From JAHZKN01 sp965250205 (lineage in GTDB: Bacteria; Pseudomonadota; Alphaproteobacteria; Rhizobiales; Hyphomicrobiaceae): DNA of 64,000 nucleotides. Where the stretch lies: positions 124,001 through 188,000 of the forward strand of contig CBDFNK010000020.1 of NCBI GenBank assembly GCA_965250205.1, written 5' to 3'. Under the pieces are notes generated by a model that saw only the letters and a list, made by a program, of their open reading frames with translations, ran no database searches and was not told the DNA's origin. Both the position numbers and the translations under genes were made by a program. Shown one piece after another: positions 42,103 through 51,378 of the stretch (position 1 is the stretch's first letter; each line of letters opens with the position of its first letter).

Positions 42103-43431
42103 ATGTCGAGCCAAGGCGCTACCGTAAAAGATGGGGCCGGTTCAGATTTGGCGGCACCCGCCGCTATTTCGGCCACCAAGGACCTTTATGAAATCGGTGA
42201 AATTCCACCGCTCGGCCATGTGCCAAAAAATATGTACGCCTGGGCTATTCGCGAAGAACGCCATGGCGAAGCCGAAACAGCGATGCAGGTCGAGGTGCTT
42301 CCGACGTGGGAGCTTGATAGCCACGACGTTTTGGTTTTGGTGATGGCCGCTGGTGTCAACTACAACGGTGTATGGGCGTCACTCGGCACACCGATCTCAC
42401 CAATTCGTGACGTGCATAAGAATCCGTTTCATATCGCTGGCTCAGATGCCTCGGGCATCGTTTGGGCCGTTGGCTCCAAGGTCAAGCGCTGGAAGGTGGG
42501 TGATGAAGTTGTCATTCACTGTAATCAGGACGATGGCGATGATGAGGAGTGCAACGGTGGTGAGCCAATGTTCTCGACCTCGCAACGTATCTGGGGTTAC
42601 GAAACACCTGATGGTTCGTTTGCGCAGTTCTGCCGCGTACAGGACCGCCAATTGCTGGAGCGTCCAAAGCACCTGACATGGGAAGAGTGCGGCTGTTATG
42701 TGCTGACATTGGCAACCGCCTACCGCATGTTGTTTGGTCACAAGCCGAATGTTCTGCGTCCCGGCGATAATGTTTTGGTCTGGGGTGCTTCGGGCGGGCT
42801 CGGCTCATTCGCTGTGCAGTTGTGCGCTACGTCAGGTGCCAACGCTATTGGTGTTATTTCAGAGGATGACAAACGCGATTTTGTTCGACAATTAGGCGCC
42901 AAAGGTACGCTTAACCGCAAAGAATTTAATTGCTGGGGGCAGCTGCCTGAAGTTGGCACTGACGAATTCAACACCTGGATGAAAGAGTCGCGCAAGTTCG
43001 GCAAGGCGATTTGGGATATCACCGGCAAAGGTGTCAACGTTGACTGTGTCTTTGAACATCCAGGTGAAGCAACGTTCCCAGTTTCGGTGTTGGTCGTCAA
43101 GCGTGGCGGCATGGTGGTGATTTGTGCAGGTACAACGGGCTACAACCTCACACTTGATGCGCGTTATTTGTGGATGCATCAAAAGCGTATTCAAGGCTCG
43201 CACTTTGCCAATCTTATGCAGGCCGCACAGGCCAATAAGCTTGTGTGTGAACGACGCATTGATCCATGCATGTCAGAAGTTTTCCCGTGGGAGCAGATTC
43301 CCAAGGCTCACATGCGCATGCGCCACAATAAGCATAAACCAGGCAATATGGCTGTGCTGGTCAGTTCGCCAACAACAGGTCTGAGAACGTTTGAAGATGT
43401 TTTAGAGGCGTCAAAGCAGCGCTTTGGCTAA
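42103..43431 (+). CDS. ccr: Crotonyl-CoA carboxylase/reductase
   Basis: A 442-residue medium-chain dehydrogenase/reductase. Features are MAAGVNYNGVWASLG, GSDASGIVWAVGSKVKRWKVGDEVV, the NADPH-binding VWGASGGLGSFAVQL near residue 226 and AQANKLVCERRIDPCMSEVFPW near the end. This pattern and the length are those of Ccr, which reductively carboxylates crotonyl-CoA to ethylmalonyl-CoA, the signature step of the ethylmalonyl-CoA pathway for acetyl-CoA assimilation. It is followed by a strong terminator, so it is probably monocistronic. Confidence 0.92.
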   Translation: MSSQGATVKDGAGSDLAAPAAISATKDLYEIGEIPPLGHVPKNMYAWAIREERHGEAETAMQVEVLPTWELDSHDVLVLVMAAGVNYNGVWASLGTPISPIRDVHKNPFHIAGSDASGIVWAVGSKVKRWKVGDEVVIHCNQDDGDDEECNGGEPMFSTSQRIWGYETPDGSFAQFCRVQDRQLLERPKHLTWEECGCYVLTLATAYRMLFGHKPNVLRPGDNVLVWGASGGLGSFAVQLCATSGANAIGVISEDDKRDFVRQLGAKGTLNRKEFNCWGQLPEVGTDEFNTWMKESRKFGKAIWDITGKGVNVDCVFEHPGEATFPVSVLVVKRGGMVVICAGTTGYNLTLDARYLWMHQKRIQGSHFANLMQAAQANKLVCERRIDPCMSEVFPWEQIPKAHMRMRHNKHKPGNMAVLVSSPTTGLRTFEDVLEASKQRFG

Positions 43432-43463
43432 TACTCGGCCTTTAAGCGTCAAATGAATATAAG

Positions 43464-43504
43464 AAGCCCGAGCCTGGTTGATACAGGCTTGGGCTTTTTT
43501 CTTT
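43464..43504 (+). terminator. Rho-independent terminator after ccr
   Basis: AAGCCCGAGCCTG and CAGGCTTGGGCTT pair around a short loop and are followed by TTTTTTCTTT. The position is 33 bases after the ccr stop codon. Confidence 0.85.
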
Positions 43505-43540
43505 AAGGATAGCGAGACTATGTTCGGCTGACGCACAGTC

Positions 43541-44398
43541 TTAAGCAGTAGGTGATGCGTCGTCTTTTTTACCGCTCGCTACGCTGTCAAATTCCATAAT
43601 ACCACGGTTAATTTCAGCGCCTAAGATGACAATGATTGCCGTGAACTGAAAGAAAATAAGTGCGATCATGAGTTGAGACAGGCCTGCATAAAATTTAGCG
43701 TAGTTCGAATATTCCAAATAGAATGTGTAAAGACCGGCGACGGCCAGCCACAGAACAGTTGACACCGCAATGCCCGGCCAGACGTCTTTGATATGTCGCC
43801 GTCCTGCAGCAAGGCCAAGATGGAAAACGAACAACAGCGTAGCGATCACGGCCGCTGCTGTGCCGTATCGGGTGAGGAGCGACGTCCAACTCGAATCCAG
43901 GAACGATTTAAGCCACGATGGTTCAAATTTGGCAGCAAAGCCTGGGCCAACGACAATGATCCACGTGATGACCAGCATGGACAAGGCAGACAGGCAGACG
44001 ACCACCATGCTTTTGAATAACGAGACAATGTAAGGCTGGGTCTCGTGAACGCGGTAGGCGCCATTAAGCGCGGTGCGGAGTGTTTCAACGGCGGTCGTGG
44101 CAAAAAACAGGGCGATAAAGCCACCTGCTGTCAGCAGGTCAATACGGCTTGAACCCATCACGGATTCAACTTCAGGTGCCAGTGCTGATGCTACTGTCGG
44201 TGGTAAAATTTGAAACAGTTGTGTAACCGCGGAGGTTGCCAATTCGCGACCACCAAAGATGCCCGATAACGCACCGACAAATATACAGAATGGAAACAGT
44301 GAAATGACGAACGAAAACGCGACCGCTCCGGCCATTGCAAAGCCAGAATGCTCGTACAAGCGGTAGAGTGACGAGAAAAAGGTACGCGTCCTGTTCAT
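43541..44398 (-). CDS. YihY/BrkB-family inner membrane protein
   Basis: A 285-residue protein with about six membrane helices and the family landmarks HSGFAMAGAVAFSFVISLFPF, GFIALFFATTAVETLRTALNGAYRV and VLWLAVAGLYTFYLE. YihY/BrkB proteins are conserved inner membrane proteins of poorly known function, once wrongly called RNase BN. Size and order are normal. It is convergent with ccr. Confidence 0.85.
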   Translation of the reverse strand: MNRTRTFFSSLYRLYEHSGFAMAGAVAFSFVISLFPFCIFVGALSGIFGGRELATSAVTQLFQILPPTVASALAPEVESVMGSSRIDLLTAGGFIALFFATTAVETLRTALNGAYRVHETQPYIVSLFKSMVVVCLSALSMLVITWIIVVGPGFAAKFEPSWLKSFLDSSWTSLLTRYGTAAAVIATLLFVFHLGLAAGRRHIKDVWPGIAVSTVLWLAVAGLYTFYLEYSNYAKFYAGLSQLMIALIFFQFTAIIVILGAEINRGIMEFDSVASGKKDDASPTA

Positions 44399-44777
44399 AT
44401 CGGCCTGTTTTACAGTCGTTTGTGACGGGGGAACCTAGCGGCCTCTAGAGCGTAGGTCTATGGGCCATGGCGGCTCAGTGGTCAAAAGTGCTGTAAAAAT
44501 GTCGCGGCCTGTGGTCCAGAGTCCGAGCACCGCCTGACCGAATTATTCCCCAATTTAGTCGCTTGCGGCCCACATGGCTTAACCATGTCGCGGCCTCAGC
44601 GAACACGTTTTGTGCTCCGGTAACGACAGATACAAAAAGATCGCTCCGGGGTCTCGTCAATTGCTGCATTCTTTGCCATTTTGAGACTATCCATTGAGGT
44701 CTGGTTCTGACCTGAAGATGGTGGTGTATTAGTCGTATCAGGGTGTAAAAACTCACCCTGTTGGGAAGAGTAGTAGT
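44399..44777. other. Intergenic region with no gene seen
   Basis: These 379 bases lie between two divergent genes. The sequence near 44520-44600 repeats the words ATGTCGCGGCCT and CATGG in both directions, perhaps a small hairpin. No coding frame is convincing. Confidence 0.4.
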
Positions 44778-46628
44778 ATGGTTCTGAAGTATGCAACTCA
44801 GATTGCCGCTCTAAATGCGGCAATTGCCAAGCTGGATGCTGATCTTGCCAGCACTCCAAATTGGCAAGCCCTCAATCAACGTTCGAAATTGGGTGCAGCC
44901 TCGAGTTCAAACGCGCCAGATCCCATTTTCGGGCAGTTGCGGCTTGAACAAGAACTGGCACGAGACCCAGTCTATCGCGCGCGGGTGCGTCTTCTTGAAG
45001 CCGTGCAAGTTCTACAGCAAGTTACGGGCGACGAAATAGGCGTAAGCTCTGTGTCTGGCATTGCGCCAAACCGCGTGCCTCATCCCACTGCAGCTGACGC
45101 CAAACCGCAAATGCAACCAGCTGGTGGATCTGCACATCGCGCCGCGCACAAGCCTGTGCAAATAGATCAGCCAGTTCGAGGTCGTGGGGTTGAGACAGCA
45201 GCGCCAGCGGGGGTCGTCCCGAGTGCAGATGATTTGATGCGCATTCGCGGTATCACACGCACCTTGAATGAACGCCTTCAGGCCATTGGCATCACACGTT
45301 TTTCCCAAATCGCTGCCTGGACAAGTGTTGACCGCCTTGAGGTCAGTGCCGAGCTTGGTCTGGACCGTGAAATTGCACGGCAAAATTGGATTGAGCAAGC
45401 GGCACTGTTGGTGTCCAGGACTTCGCAAACATCAACTAGAAGTGCTGCAGCAATGCCTGCGCCAGCGTCCGATAAGCCCGCATCCAGTCGATCAGGTTTC
45501 GGCACAATATGCACTCAGGCCTGTTCACAAAAACAACCAAAGCCGGTCGTGATTAAAGGGCAGGACATTGTTCGTGAAACGGGGGCACCTGCCATCCCTC
45601 ATGGCTTGATCAAAACGGCTGCTCATGGCGTGCTTCGGAAATTGAGTGCAAGCAACGACACCCGTCAGGTGTCACGCCTAGAACAAGTGGTTGCCATGCC
45701 TCAGCCCGGTTTAACAAGGGTCCCAGAAATACCACCAAAGGGGCTCGACCGCAAAAAGACGACTCCACTTCGTCCGCACTCGCAAATCGTATTTTCACCT
45801 CAAATTATGCCTGAACCGCGCCGTGTGGTTGCAACCCAGCTTTGCCAACAAAATGAAGGTGCCAATTTTTCTGATCTAACGGAGCAAGACACTTCGATAT
45901 ACAAAACCCCACCGAGCGCTGGGATCAAAGCTGTTGTTCAACCCGATGTGAAACCTGATGGTGGTGATAACCCGCTCGCAGCCAAACCCGTTCTGCCCAA
46001 AGACAAGTTACGTTTTCGCCGTTTGAAATTGAAACCGAAAACAATACCAGAGAGCACGCCCGAAGAATCGCAAGTGAGAGAACCAACCGTCAATCTATTG
46101 GTTGTGCCCTCATCATCGATGCAAAGTCCACGGGACGGACAGATTGAATTTCGTAATTCTGCGCTCAGCAGACAGCCTGAAACTGAAGTGCCCAATGAAA
46201 ATGCCGAACGTAGTGCCGCCAGTCCCAATCCCATGTCGCCACCGCCACCGCCGGTGCCAGGGCGGACACAAGGAAGTGCATTTAAAAAACGAGTTTGGCA
46301 GCGCCATCGTGGCGCCTTCGACCCCAAACAAAGTCGCGGCCCAAGCTTTGGTGATGGTCAGCGCTGGCGCGAGCCAGACTCGATTCTCACCGGACCTAGT
46401 CTTGATGATGAGGTGGGGTTAGATCCAAAAATCTATGCACACACCGAGGAGGCAAGTGTGAAAATTGTGCGTGCTCGACCAAAATCCGGCCCGTCTGGCG
46501 ATCCTTTTTCGCTGCCCCCCCGTAGCACTCCCGAGCCAATAACAGGCGACGAACCAGCGGGCCAGACAGTGGAATCTGCACCGCGCCAACCGGCAAAGCG
46601 GATTTTCAATGCCCTAAAGCGCGAATAA
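44778..46628 (+). CDS. Long low-complexity protein with one helix-hairpin-helix domain
   Basis: A 616-residue protein. After a helical N-terminus (residues 1-90), residues 150-215 form a helix-hairpin-helix-like domain (DDLMRIRGITRTLNERLQAIGI, then FSQIAAWTS and ELGLDREIARQNWIEQA), similar to flap-endonuclease-type HhH domains. The remaining 400 residues are rich in P, S, K and R, and probably disordered (for example PMSPPPPPVPGRTQ). DNA binding is likely; a nuclease site is not visible. Not recognised as a named protein. Confidence 0.6.
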   Translation: MVLKYATQIAALNAAIAKLDADLASTPNWQALNQRSKLGAASSSNAPDPIFGQLRLEQELARDPVYRARVRLLEAVQVLQQVTGDEIGVSSVSGIAPNRVPHPTAADAKPQMQPAGGSAHRAAHKPVQIDQPVRGRGVETAAPAGVVPSADDLMRIRGITRTLNERLQAIGITRFSQIAAWTSVDRLEVSAELGLDREIARQNWIEQAALLVSRTSQTSTRSAAAMPAPASDKPASSRSGFGTICTQACSQKQPKPVVIKGQDIVRETGAPAIPHGLIKTAAHGVLRKLSASNDTRQVSRLEQVVAMPQPGLTRVPEIPPKGLDRKKTTPLRPHSQIVFSPQIMPEPRRVVATQLCQQNEGANFSDLTEQDTSIYKTPPSAGIKAVVQPDVKPDGGDNPLAAKPVLPKDKLRFRRLKLKPKTIPESTPEESQVREPTVNLLVVPSSSMQSPRDGQIEFRNSALSRQPETEVPNENAERSAASPNPMSPPPPPVPGRTQGSAFKKRVWQRHRGAFDPKQSRGPSFGDGQRWREPDSILTGPSLDDEVGLDPKIYAHTEEASVKIVRARPKSGPSGDPFSLPPRSTPEPITGDEPAGQTVESAPRQPAKRIFNALKRE

Positions 46629-46755
46629 TCGAGAAATCGCGCGCCAGTGTCGCGCAGCAAATGGTTGCTTGCCCCGAAAGTCTGTTTAATTTGCCCAAAA
46701 GCCTATGGGTGGCAGTTGTCGCCTAAGTGCGCGCGGATTTTGAGGAGACCAAGGA

Positions 46756-48438
46756 ATGTCAATTGCTGAGCTGAAATCTAATCCGGATCTAATGAGCCAG
46801 GGCCCTGATGCTGTGTTGGGCAAAACAGAGCAGGCCGTTAAGGCGGCAGATCGGATTTTGACGCAGGCTAAGGCTGGCGTACGCCTCAAGGTTCAAGAGC
46901 TCGGCGGACACGATGAAGCCCAGCATGTCACCCATGGCTTGGCTTGGTTGGCAACGACGGTTGAAGCGCTACGCCAAATGCACTTGTGGTGCCTTCGGTT
47001 AAAGGAAGAAGATCGTCTCGGTCAATTTGAGCTTTCGATCCTGACTGTTGGTTTTTCAGAATACCTATCGCAGATCGCCGGTGGCATTCCGATGAGCCAG
47101 CTTGAGATCATTCGCCCCGAAGCACTCGGCGTTGCCACGTCCGAGGTCACGGCTTTCCGCGCTGAAGTTGCTGAATTGATTGAAGCCGGTGCAACAGCCT
47201 CCATCAAGGCGCAGCTTGCAGAGCTGATCAAGAATGGCGAGGGATCTACAACGTTTGGTGATTCTGGACTCGATGAAATGATGTCCGAGATTCATGAACA
47301 GATGCGCAAGTTCTCAGAGGCAGAAGTTGTGCCGCATGCCCATGAGTGGCATTTGAAAAATTCCTATATTCCGATGGAAATCATTCAGAACCTAGCCGAG
47401 CTTGGCGTCTTTTCGCTATCGCTTCCGGAAGAGTTTGGCGGGATGGGGCTTGGCAAGCTTGCCATGTGTGTCGTTTCAGAGGAGTTGTCGCGCGGCTATA
47501 TTGGCGTTGGCTCACTTGGCACACGTGCTGAGATTGCAGGCGAGCTTATTTTAAACAACGGTACAGACGAGCAAAAACAAAAGTACTTGCCGAAGATTGC
47601 TACCGGTGAGATTTTGCCGACTGCTGTGTTTACCGAGCCAAACACAGGTTCCGATCTAGCATCATTGAAGACGCGGGCTGTCAAAGAGGACGCTGGCTAC
47701 AAGATTACCGGCCAAAAGACTTGGATCACGCATCCCGTGCGTGCCGACCTGATGACAGTGTTGGCGCGGACCAACCCGGATGAGAAAGGCTATCGCGGCC
47801 TTTCGATGTTCCTTGCTGAAAAACCACGTGGCAGCGACGATGTACCATTTCCAGCTGACGGTATGAATGGCGGTGAGATTGAAGTGCTCGGCTATCGTGG
47901 TATGAAAGAATACGACATTTCATTTGACGGCTTTGACGTGCCGGAAGAGAATTTATTGGGCGGCGTAGAGGGCCAAGGCTTTAAACAGCTCATGAATACT
48001 TTTGAAGGTGCGCGTATTCAAACGGCGGCGCGCGCTGTTGGTGTAGCGCAATGCGCGATGGATTTGGCGCTTCGTTATGCGCTCGATCGCAATCAATTTG
48101 GAAAGCCGATTTACAGTTTCCCGCGCGTTGCAAATAAAGTAGTGATGATGGCAGTGGAAACGATGTTTGCCCGTCAAATGACCTACTTCTCCGCACGAGA
48201 AAAAGACCAAGACAGGCGCTGTGACTTGGAAGCGGGGATGGCAAAGCTTCTTGGTGCACGAGTGGCCTGGGCCAACGCAGACAACGCGCTGCAAATTCAC
48301 GGTGGCAATGGCTTTGCGTTGGAATACCCTGTGTCACGTGTGTTGTGTGATGCGCGCATCCTGAACATCTTCGAGGGTGCCGCGGAAATTCAGGCGCAGG
48401 TTATTGCACGCCGCCTGCTCGAGAAAAAGAACGCCTAG
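46756..48438 (+). CDS. mcd: Methylsuccinyl-CoA dehydrogenase
   Basis: A 560-residue acyl-CoA dehydrogenase with a 150-residue N-terminal extension, the length typical of Mcd. FAD and substrate motifs include AVFTEPNTGSDLASLKTRA, GQKTWITHP, NTFEGARIQTAARAVG and the C-terminal LQIHGGNGF with IFEGAAEIQ near the end, where the catalytic glutamate sits in this family. It oxidises methylsuccinyl-CoA to mesaconyl-CoA in the ethylmalonyl-CoA pathway. ccr and ecm lie within 10 kb, which supports Mcd over an ordinary fatty acyl-CoA dehydrogenase. Confidence 0.88.
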   Translation: MSIAELKSNPDLMSQGPDAVLGKTEQAVKAADRILTQAKAGVRLKVQELGGHDEAQHVTHGLAWLATTVEALRQMHLWCLRLKEEDRLGQFELSILTVGFSEYLSQIAGGIPMSQLEIIRPEALGVATSEVTAFRAEVAELIEAGATASIKAQLAELIKNGEGSTTFGDSGLDEMMSEIHEQMRKFSEAEVVPHAHEWHLKNSYIPMEIIQNLAELGVFSLSLPEEFGGMGLGKLAMCVVSEELSRGYIGVGSLGTRAEIAGELILNNGTDEQKQKYLPKIATGEILPTAVFTEPNTGSDLASLKTRAVKEDAGYKITGQKTWITHPVRADLMTVLARTNPDEKGYRGLSMFLAEKPRGSDDVPFPADGMNGGEIEVLGYRGMKEYDISFDGFDVPEENLLGGVEGQGFKQLMNTFEGARIQTAARAVGVAQCAMDLALRYALDRNQFGKPIYSFPRVANKVVMMAVETMFARQMTYFSAREKDQDRRCDLEAGMAKLLGARVAWANADNALQIHGGNGFALEYPVSRVLCDARILNIFEGAAEIQAQVIARRLLEKKNA

Positions 48439-48488
48439 ATCATGTTCGAGCCAAAAGTGGGCGCGGTTTTGCGCCTGGACACATGATC
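48438..48488. repeat. Dispersed hairpin repeat, family A
   Basis: A palindromic unit of about 51 bases: GATCATGT ... ACATGATC, with inner GCGC(G)GTTTTGCGC. A variant occurs at 60611-60660. Such units (REP-like) often sit between genes and may act in transcript ends. Confidence 0.75.
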
Positions 48489-48496
48489 CAAAACAA

Positions 48497-48770
48497 AAGG
48501 ACAAAGCGTGTCTCCCAAAAGTGGCAGCCGGTTTTGGGATAAAGACACGCGCAAATATAAGGACAAAGCGTGTCTCCCAAAAGTGGCAGCCGGTTTTGGG
48601 ATAAAGACACGCGCAAATATAAGGACAAAGCGTGTCTCCCAAAAGTGGCAGCCGGTTTTGGGATAAAGACACGCGCAAATATAAGGACAAAGCGTGTCTC
48701 CCAAAAGTGGAAGTCGGTCTGGCCAACACTGCTCAAGCTTGTGTTGGGTGGTTTTGGGATAAAGACACGC
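48497..48770. repeat. Tandem array of a 62-bp hairpin unit
   Basis: Four units start at 48497, 48559, 48621 and 48683. Each contains GCGTGTCT and AGACACGC as outer arms and CCAAAA/TTTTGG as inner arms, giving a stem-loop per unit. The first three are the same by eye; the fourth carries an insertion of about 38 bases between its arms. The long minus-strand frames through the array are artefacts of the 62-base period. Confidence 0.9.
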
Positions 48771-48783
48771 CAAAGCAAAGACC

Positions 48784-48825
48784 TAGAGCACGCTAACTGG
48801 TTCAATCTAAGATGAACGTGCTCTA
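48784..48825. repeat. Dispersed hairpin repeat, family B
   Basis: TAGAGCACG ... CGTGCTCTA, about 42 bases. A second copy lies at 60670-60710, again next to a family A unit, so A and B may form a composite repeat. Confidence 0.7.
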
Positions 48826-48865
48826 GAACACGTGAGCAAATGCGCATCAGGCAAGAGGGCGGGGC

Positions 48866-49852
48866 ATGAGCGACGCAAATGGGCTGCCACCGTCTGATGG
48901 CCTGCGTGTCGTCTCTCTCATTGCCAGTGCTACGGAAATTGTCCATGCGCTGGGCATGGGGGACGCCCAAGTGGGGCGCAGTCACGAATGCGATTGGCCG
49001 CCAGGTGTTGTAGACCTACCGCAACTGACAAAGGCAAAGTTCAAGGTCTCTGGTGGTAGTGCTGCGATTGACCGCGCGGTGCGCGATCTCGTTACCAATG
49101 CCTTGGCAGTCTATGAGGTTGATCCGGATGGTTTCGCTGAGTTGGCGCTTGATGTGATCTTGACGCAGGACCAATGCGTGGTGTGCGCAGTGTCGCTTAG
49201 CGATGTAGAACGTGCGGTCTGTCAAACGACAGGGCTTGAGGTCAATGTGGTTTCACTCAGGCCTCATTCAATGGCCGATGTGTATCGCGGCATTCAGATC
49301 GTGGCCGACGCGCTCAACGAGCCACGCCGTGGTGAGACATTGGTTGGCGATATGCAGCGTCGTCTGGCCCGTGTTGAAAAATTGGCCCGGGATTGTTACC
49401 GACCGAGTGTGGCCTTCATCGAGTGGATGGAGCCGTTGATGTCGTGCGGACACTGGATGCCGGAATTGGTTTCACTTTCGGGTGGAGTGTCACTGTTTGG
49501 TGAGCCAGGAGCCACTTCACCTTATATAACCTGGTCACCTTATATAACCTGGCAGCAATTGGCGGAAAGTGATCCGGATATCATTGTGATTGCACCATGC
49601 GGATATGAGATTTTTGAGACCACGAAGGAATTGGACCTGCTGATTAAAAATCAACTTTGGCCAGGCTTGCGCGCTGTCGTGGACGGTCAGGTTTATGTGG
49701 CCGACGGCAACGCCTATTTCAACCGACCTGGTCCCCGTTTGGTAGAGACGGCTGAAATTTTGGGCGCAATACTGCATCCGGCAGTTTGCGATTTTGGCCA
49801 TATGGATCATGGCTATAAGCCGTTGTCATCTGTCGTCAGAAGTGGAGCGTAA
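48866..49852 (+). CDS. Cobalamin-binding-type ABC substrate-binding protein (BtuF-like)
   Basis: A 328-residue protein of the BtuF/TroA type: RVVSLIASATEIVHALGMGD at the N-terminus, VGRSHECDWPP, then the long helix and a second domain with ESDPDIIVIAPCGYE. No signal peptide is present, unlike periplasmic binding proteins, so it may be a cytoplasmic cobalamin-handling relative. An 18-base exact tandem duplication (49517-49552) repeats SPYITW in frame. Neighbouring B12-dependent ecm gives a possible reason for B12 handling, but no transporter genes follow. Confidence 0.75.
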   Translation: MSDANGLPPSDGLRVVSLIASATEIVHALGMGDAQVGRSHECDWPPGVVDLPQLTKAKFKVSGGSAAIDRAVRDLVTNALAVYEVDPDGFAELALDVILTQDQCVVCAVSLSDVERAVCQTTGLEVNVVSLRPHSMADVYRGIQIVADALNEPRRGETLVGDMQRRLARVEKLARDCYRPSVAFIEWMEPLMSCGHWMPELVSLSGGVSLFGEPGATSPYITWSPYITWQQLAESDPDIIVIAPCGYEIFETTKELDLLIKNQLWPGLRAVVDGQVYVADGNAYFNRPGPRLVETAEILGAILHPAVCDFGHMDHGYKPLSSVVRSGA

Positions 49853-49857
49853 TTGGC

Positions 49858-50691
49858 ATGACGATGAAGCCGCGGACAATTCTCATCACCGGATGTTCTT
49901 CCGGCATTGGCTTGGCCGCGGCTGCTGGTATGAAAGCACGCGGATGGCGTGTGTTTGCAACCGCCCGGCAAGCTGAAGACTTGGCGCGGCTTCGCGATGA
50001 AGTGGGTGTTGAACCCGTGGTGCTGGAGCTTCTAGATCCGTTAACCATTGCACGCTGTGCCGAGCACGTTCTCGCAGAGACCGGTGGCCAATTGGATGCG
50101 CTGTTTAATAATGCTGCGGTAGGTCAAATTGGTGCCATCGAAGATCTCACAGCGGATGTCTTACGGGAACAATTCGAAGTCAATTTTATCGCGACCCATG
50201 ATCTGACGCAGCGTTTGATCCCAGCCATGCGCGCCCGCGGGTCAGGGCGGATCGTTCAGTGCTCATCCGTCTTAGGATTTGTCTCCGCTCCCTATCGCGG
50301 GGCCTACTGCGCATCAAAGTTTGCACTTGAAGCGTTGTCGGACGCCATGCGCCATGAGCTTCATGGCACAGGCATCCACGTTAGCCTGATCGAGCCCGGG
50401 CCTATCCGGTCACGATTTGTCGATCATGCGATGGAAAAGCTGCAATCAAATGTTGATATTGAGAGCTCACATCATCGCGACATTTATCATGCGCGCATTG
50501 AAAAGTTGAAGCAGGGTGGTGCTTCAACCTTCAAGTTAGAGCCTGATGCGGTTGTTAAGAAACTCATCCATGCTGTTGAAAGTCCACGCCCCAGGACACG
50601 GTATTATGTGACGGTGCCGACCTACGTGGCAGCTGTGGCCAAGCGCGTATTGCCCCCGTTTATGGCGGATTGGCTGTCTCGAAAACTATAG
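49858..50691 (+). CDS. Short-chain dehydrogenase/reductase
   Basis: A 277-residue classical SDR. The cofactor motif ILITGCSSGIGLA (TGxxxGxG) starts near residue 7, the NNAA motif is LFNNAAVG, the catalytic serine lies in IVQCSSVLGF and YxxxK in AYCASKFALEAL. Substrate is unknown. It starts five bases after the BtuF-like gene, so the two are probably cotranscribed. Confidence 0.88.
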   Translation: MTMKPRTILITGCSSGIGLAAAAGMKARGWRVFATARQAEDLARLRDEVGVEPVVLELLDPLTIARCAEHVLAETGGQLDALFNNAAVGQIGAIEDLTADVLREQFEVNFIATHDLTQRLIPAMRARGSGRIVQCSSVLGFVSAPYRGAYCASKFALEALSDAMRHELHGTGIHVSLIEPGPIRSRFVDHAMEKLQSNVDIESSHHRDIYHARIEKLKQGGASTFKLEPDAVVKKLIHAVESPRPRTRYYVTVPTYVAAVAKRVLPPFMADWLSRKL

Positions 50692-50777
50692 CTTTGTTTC
50701 AAATTAGAACACTTAGCCCGCCTCAATAGGCAGAAACCTGTGCTTTTCCGCTGATTTCAGCAGTTCCCAGACCTTGC

Positions 50778-51050
50778 ATGACTTTTGCGATTGCTTCTTA
50801 CAATTGCAATACGTCTAAGAGGCATTTGACAGTGTTTGGAATTTCGAAGTCGCGCGCATCTAGCAATTTTTATCAACTTGGCGGGCCGGAAATTCGCGTC
50901 ATCGCGTACACCGCCTCCTATAAGGCGGCCTATTCATTGCTTGCCAGTTCGTCTGGTGTGATGCTGTTCTCAGCGCTCTATCTCATGAAATCAGCCTGCG
51001 GTATTGATCTGATGGCAGGCCCATCACCGTTTCACGCTCTGTTCTTCTAG
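50778..51050 (+). CDS. Small hypothetical protein with a hydrophobic C-terminus
   Basis: A 90-residue frame whose C-terminal half (SGVMLFSALYLMKSACGIDLMAGPSPFHALFF) looks like a membrane helix and PSP-containing tail seen in small conserved alphaproteobacterial proteins (from memory). The N-terminal half is unremarkable. There is no strong ribosome site, so the start is uncertain. Confidence 0.45.
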   Translation: MTFAIASYNCNTSKRHLTVFGISKSRASSNFYQLGGPEIRVIAYTASYKAAYSLLASSSGVMLFSALYLMKSACGIDLMAGPSPFHALFF

Positions 51051-51378
51051 AGTTAGCCGTGTTTGATTAAACGCAGGTAAGTTGCTCCAACTCTTTGAAT
51101 CTCAACGCCGCGTGCAGCGCGGTGGGTCTGCCTAAAATCGAATCCGATTTAAGGCAGTTTGATCTAGGAGTTAAGAGGGCTTGGGTAAGACTCTCTTAAC
51201 TCTGAACATGAGTTAACAGGCATCATAGCCTGGCTCTTAACTAGGCAGTCTAAATTTGGTGCAAATATAGTATTTTCTGAGAGTGCATCGCGCGCCAGAT
51301 GCGACGCCCAAATGGGGTGTTTGAGGTTTTGCGCATTCGATCGCGACTAAGAGTAACTAAAGAAGGTCATCCTGCGCC
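51051..51378. other. Intergenic region with a hairpin repeat
   Basis: No gene is seen. At 51128-51157 CTGCCTAAAATCG and CGATTTAAGGCAG form an almost perfect stem (one mismatch) around AATC, followed by TTTGATCTA. The same repeat family occurs at 56435-56466. The AGTTAAGAG words at 51170-51235 are inverted relative to each other (CTCTTAACT). Confidence 0.6.

Noticed and set aside
42442..43203. Minus-strand frames opposite ccr
   Set aside because: They are shadows of a well-conserved metabolic gene and lack start sites and family patterns.
48497..48770. CRISPR array
   Set aside because: Repeats are directly adjacent without variable spacers and each folds into a long hairpin; no cas genes are near.
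48435..48985. Long minus-strand reading frames across the 62-bp repeat array
   Set aside because: Three overlapping frames give repeated near-identical peptides; the unit length of 62 is not a multiple of three, so each frame simply cycles through the same hairpins. No start site or protein character.
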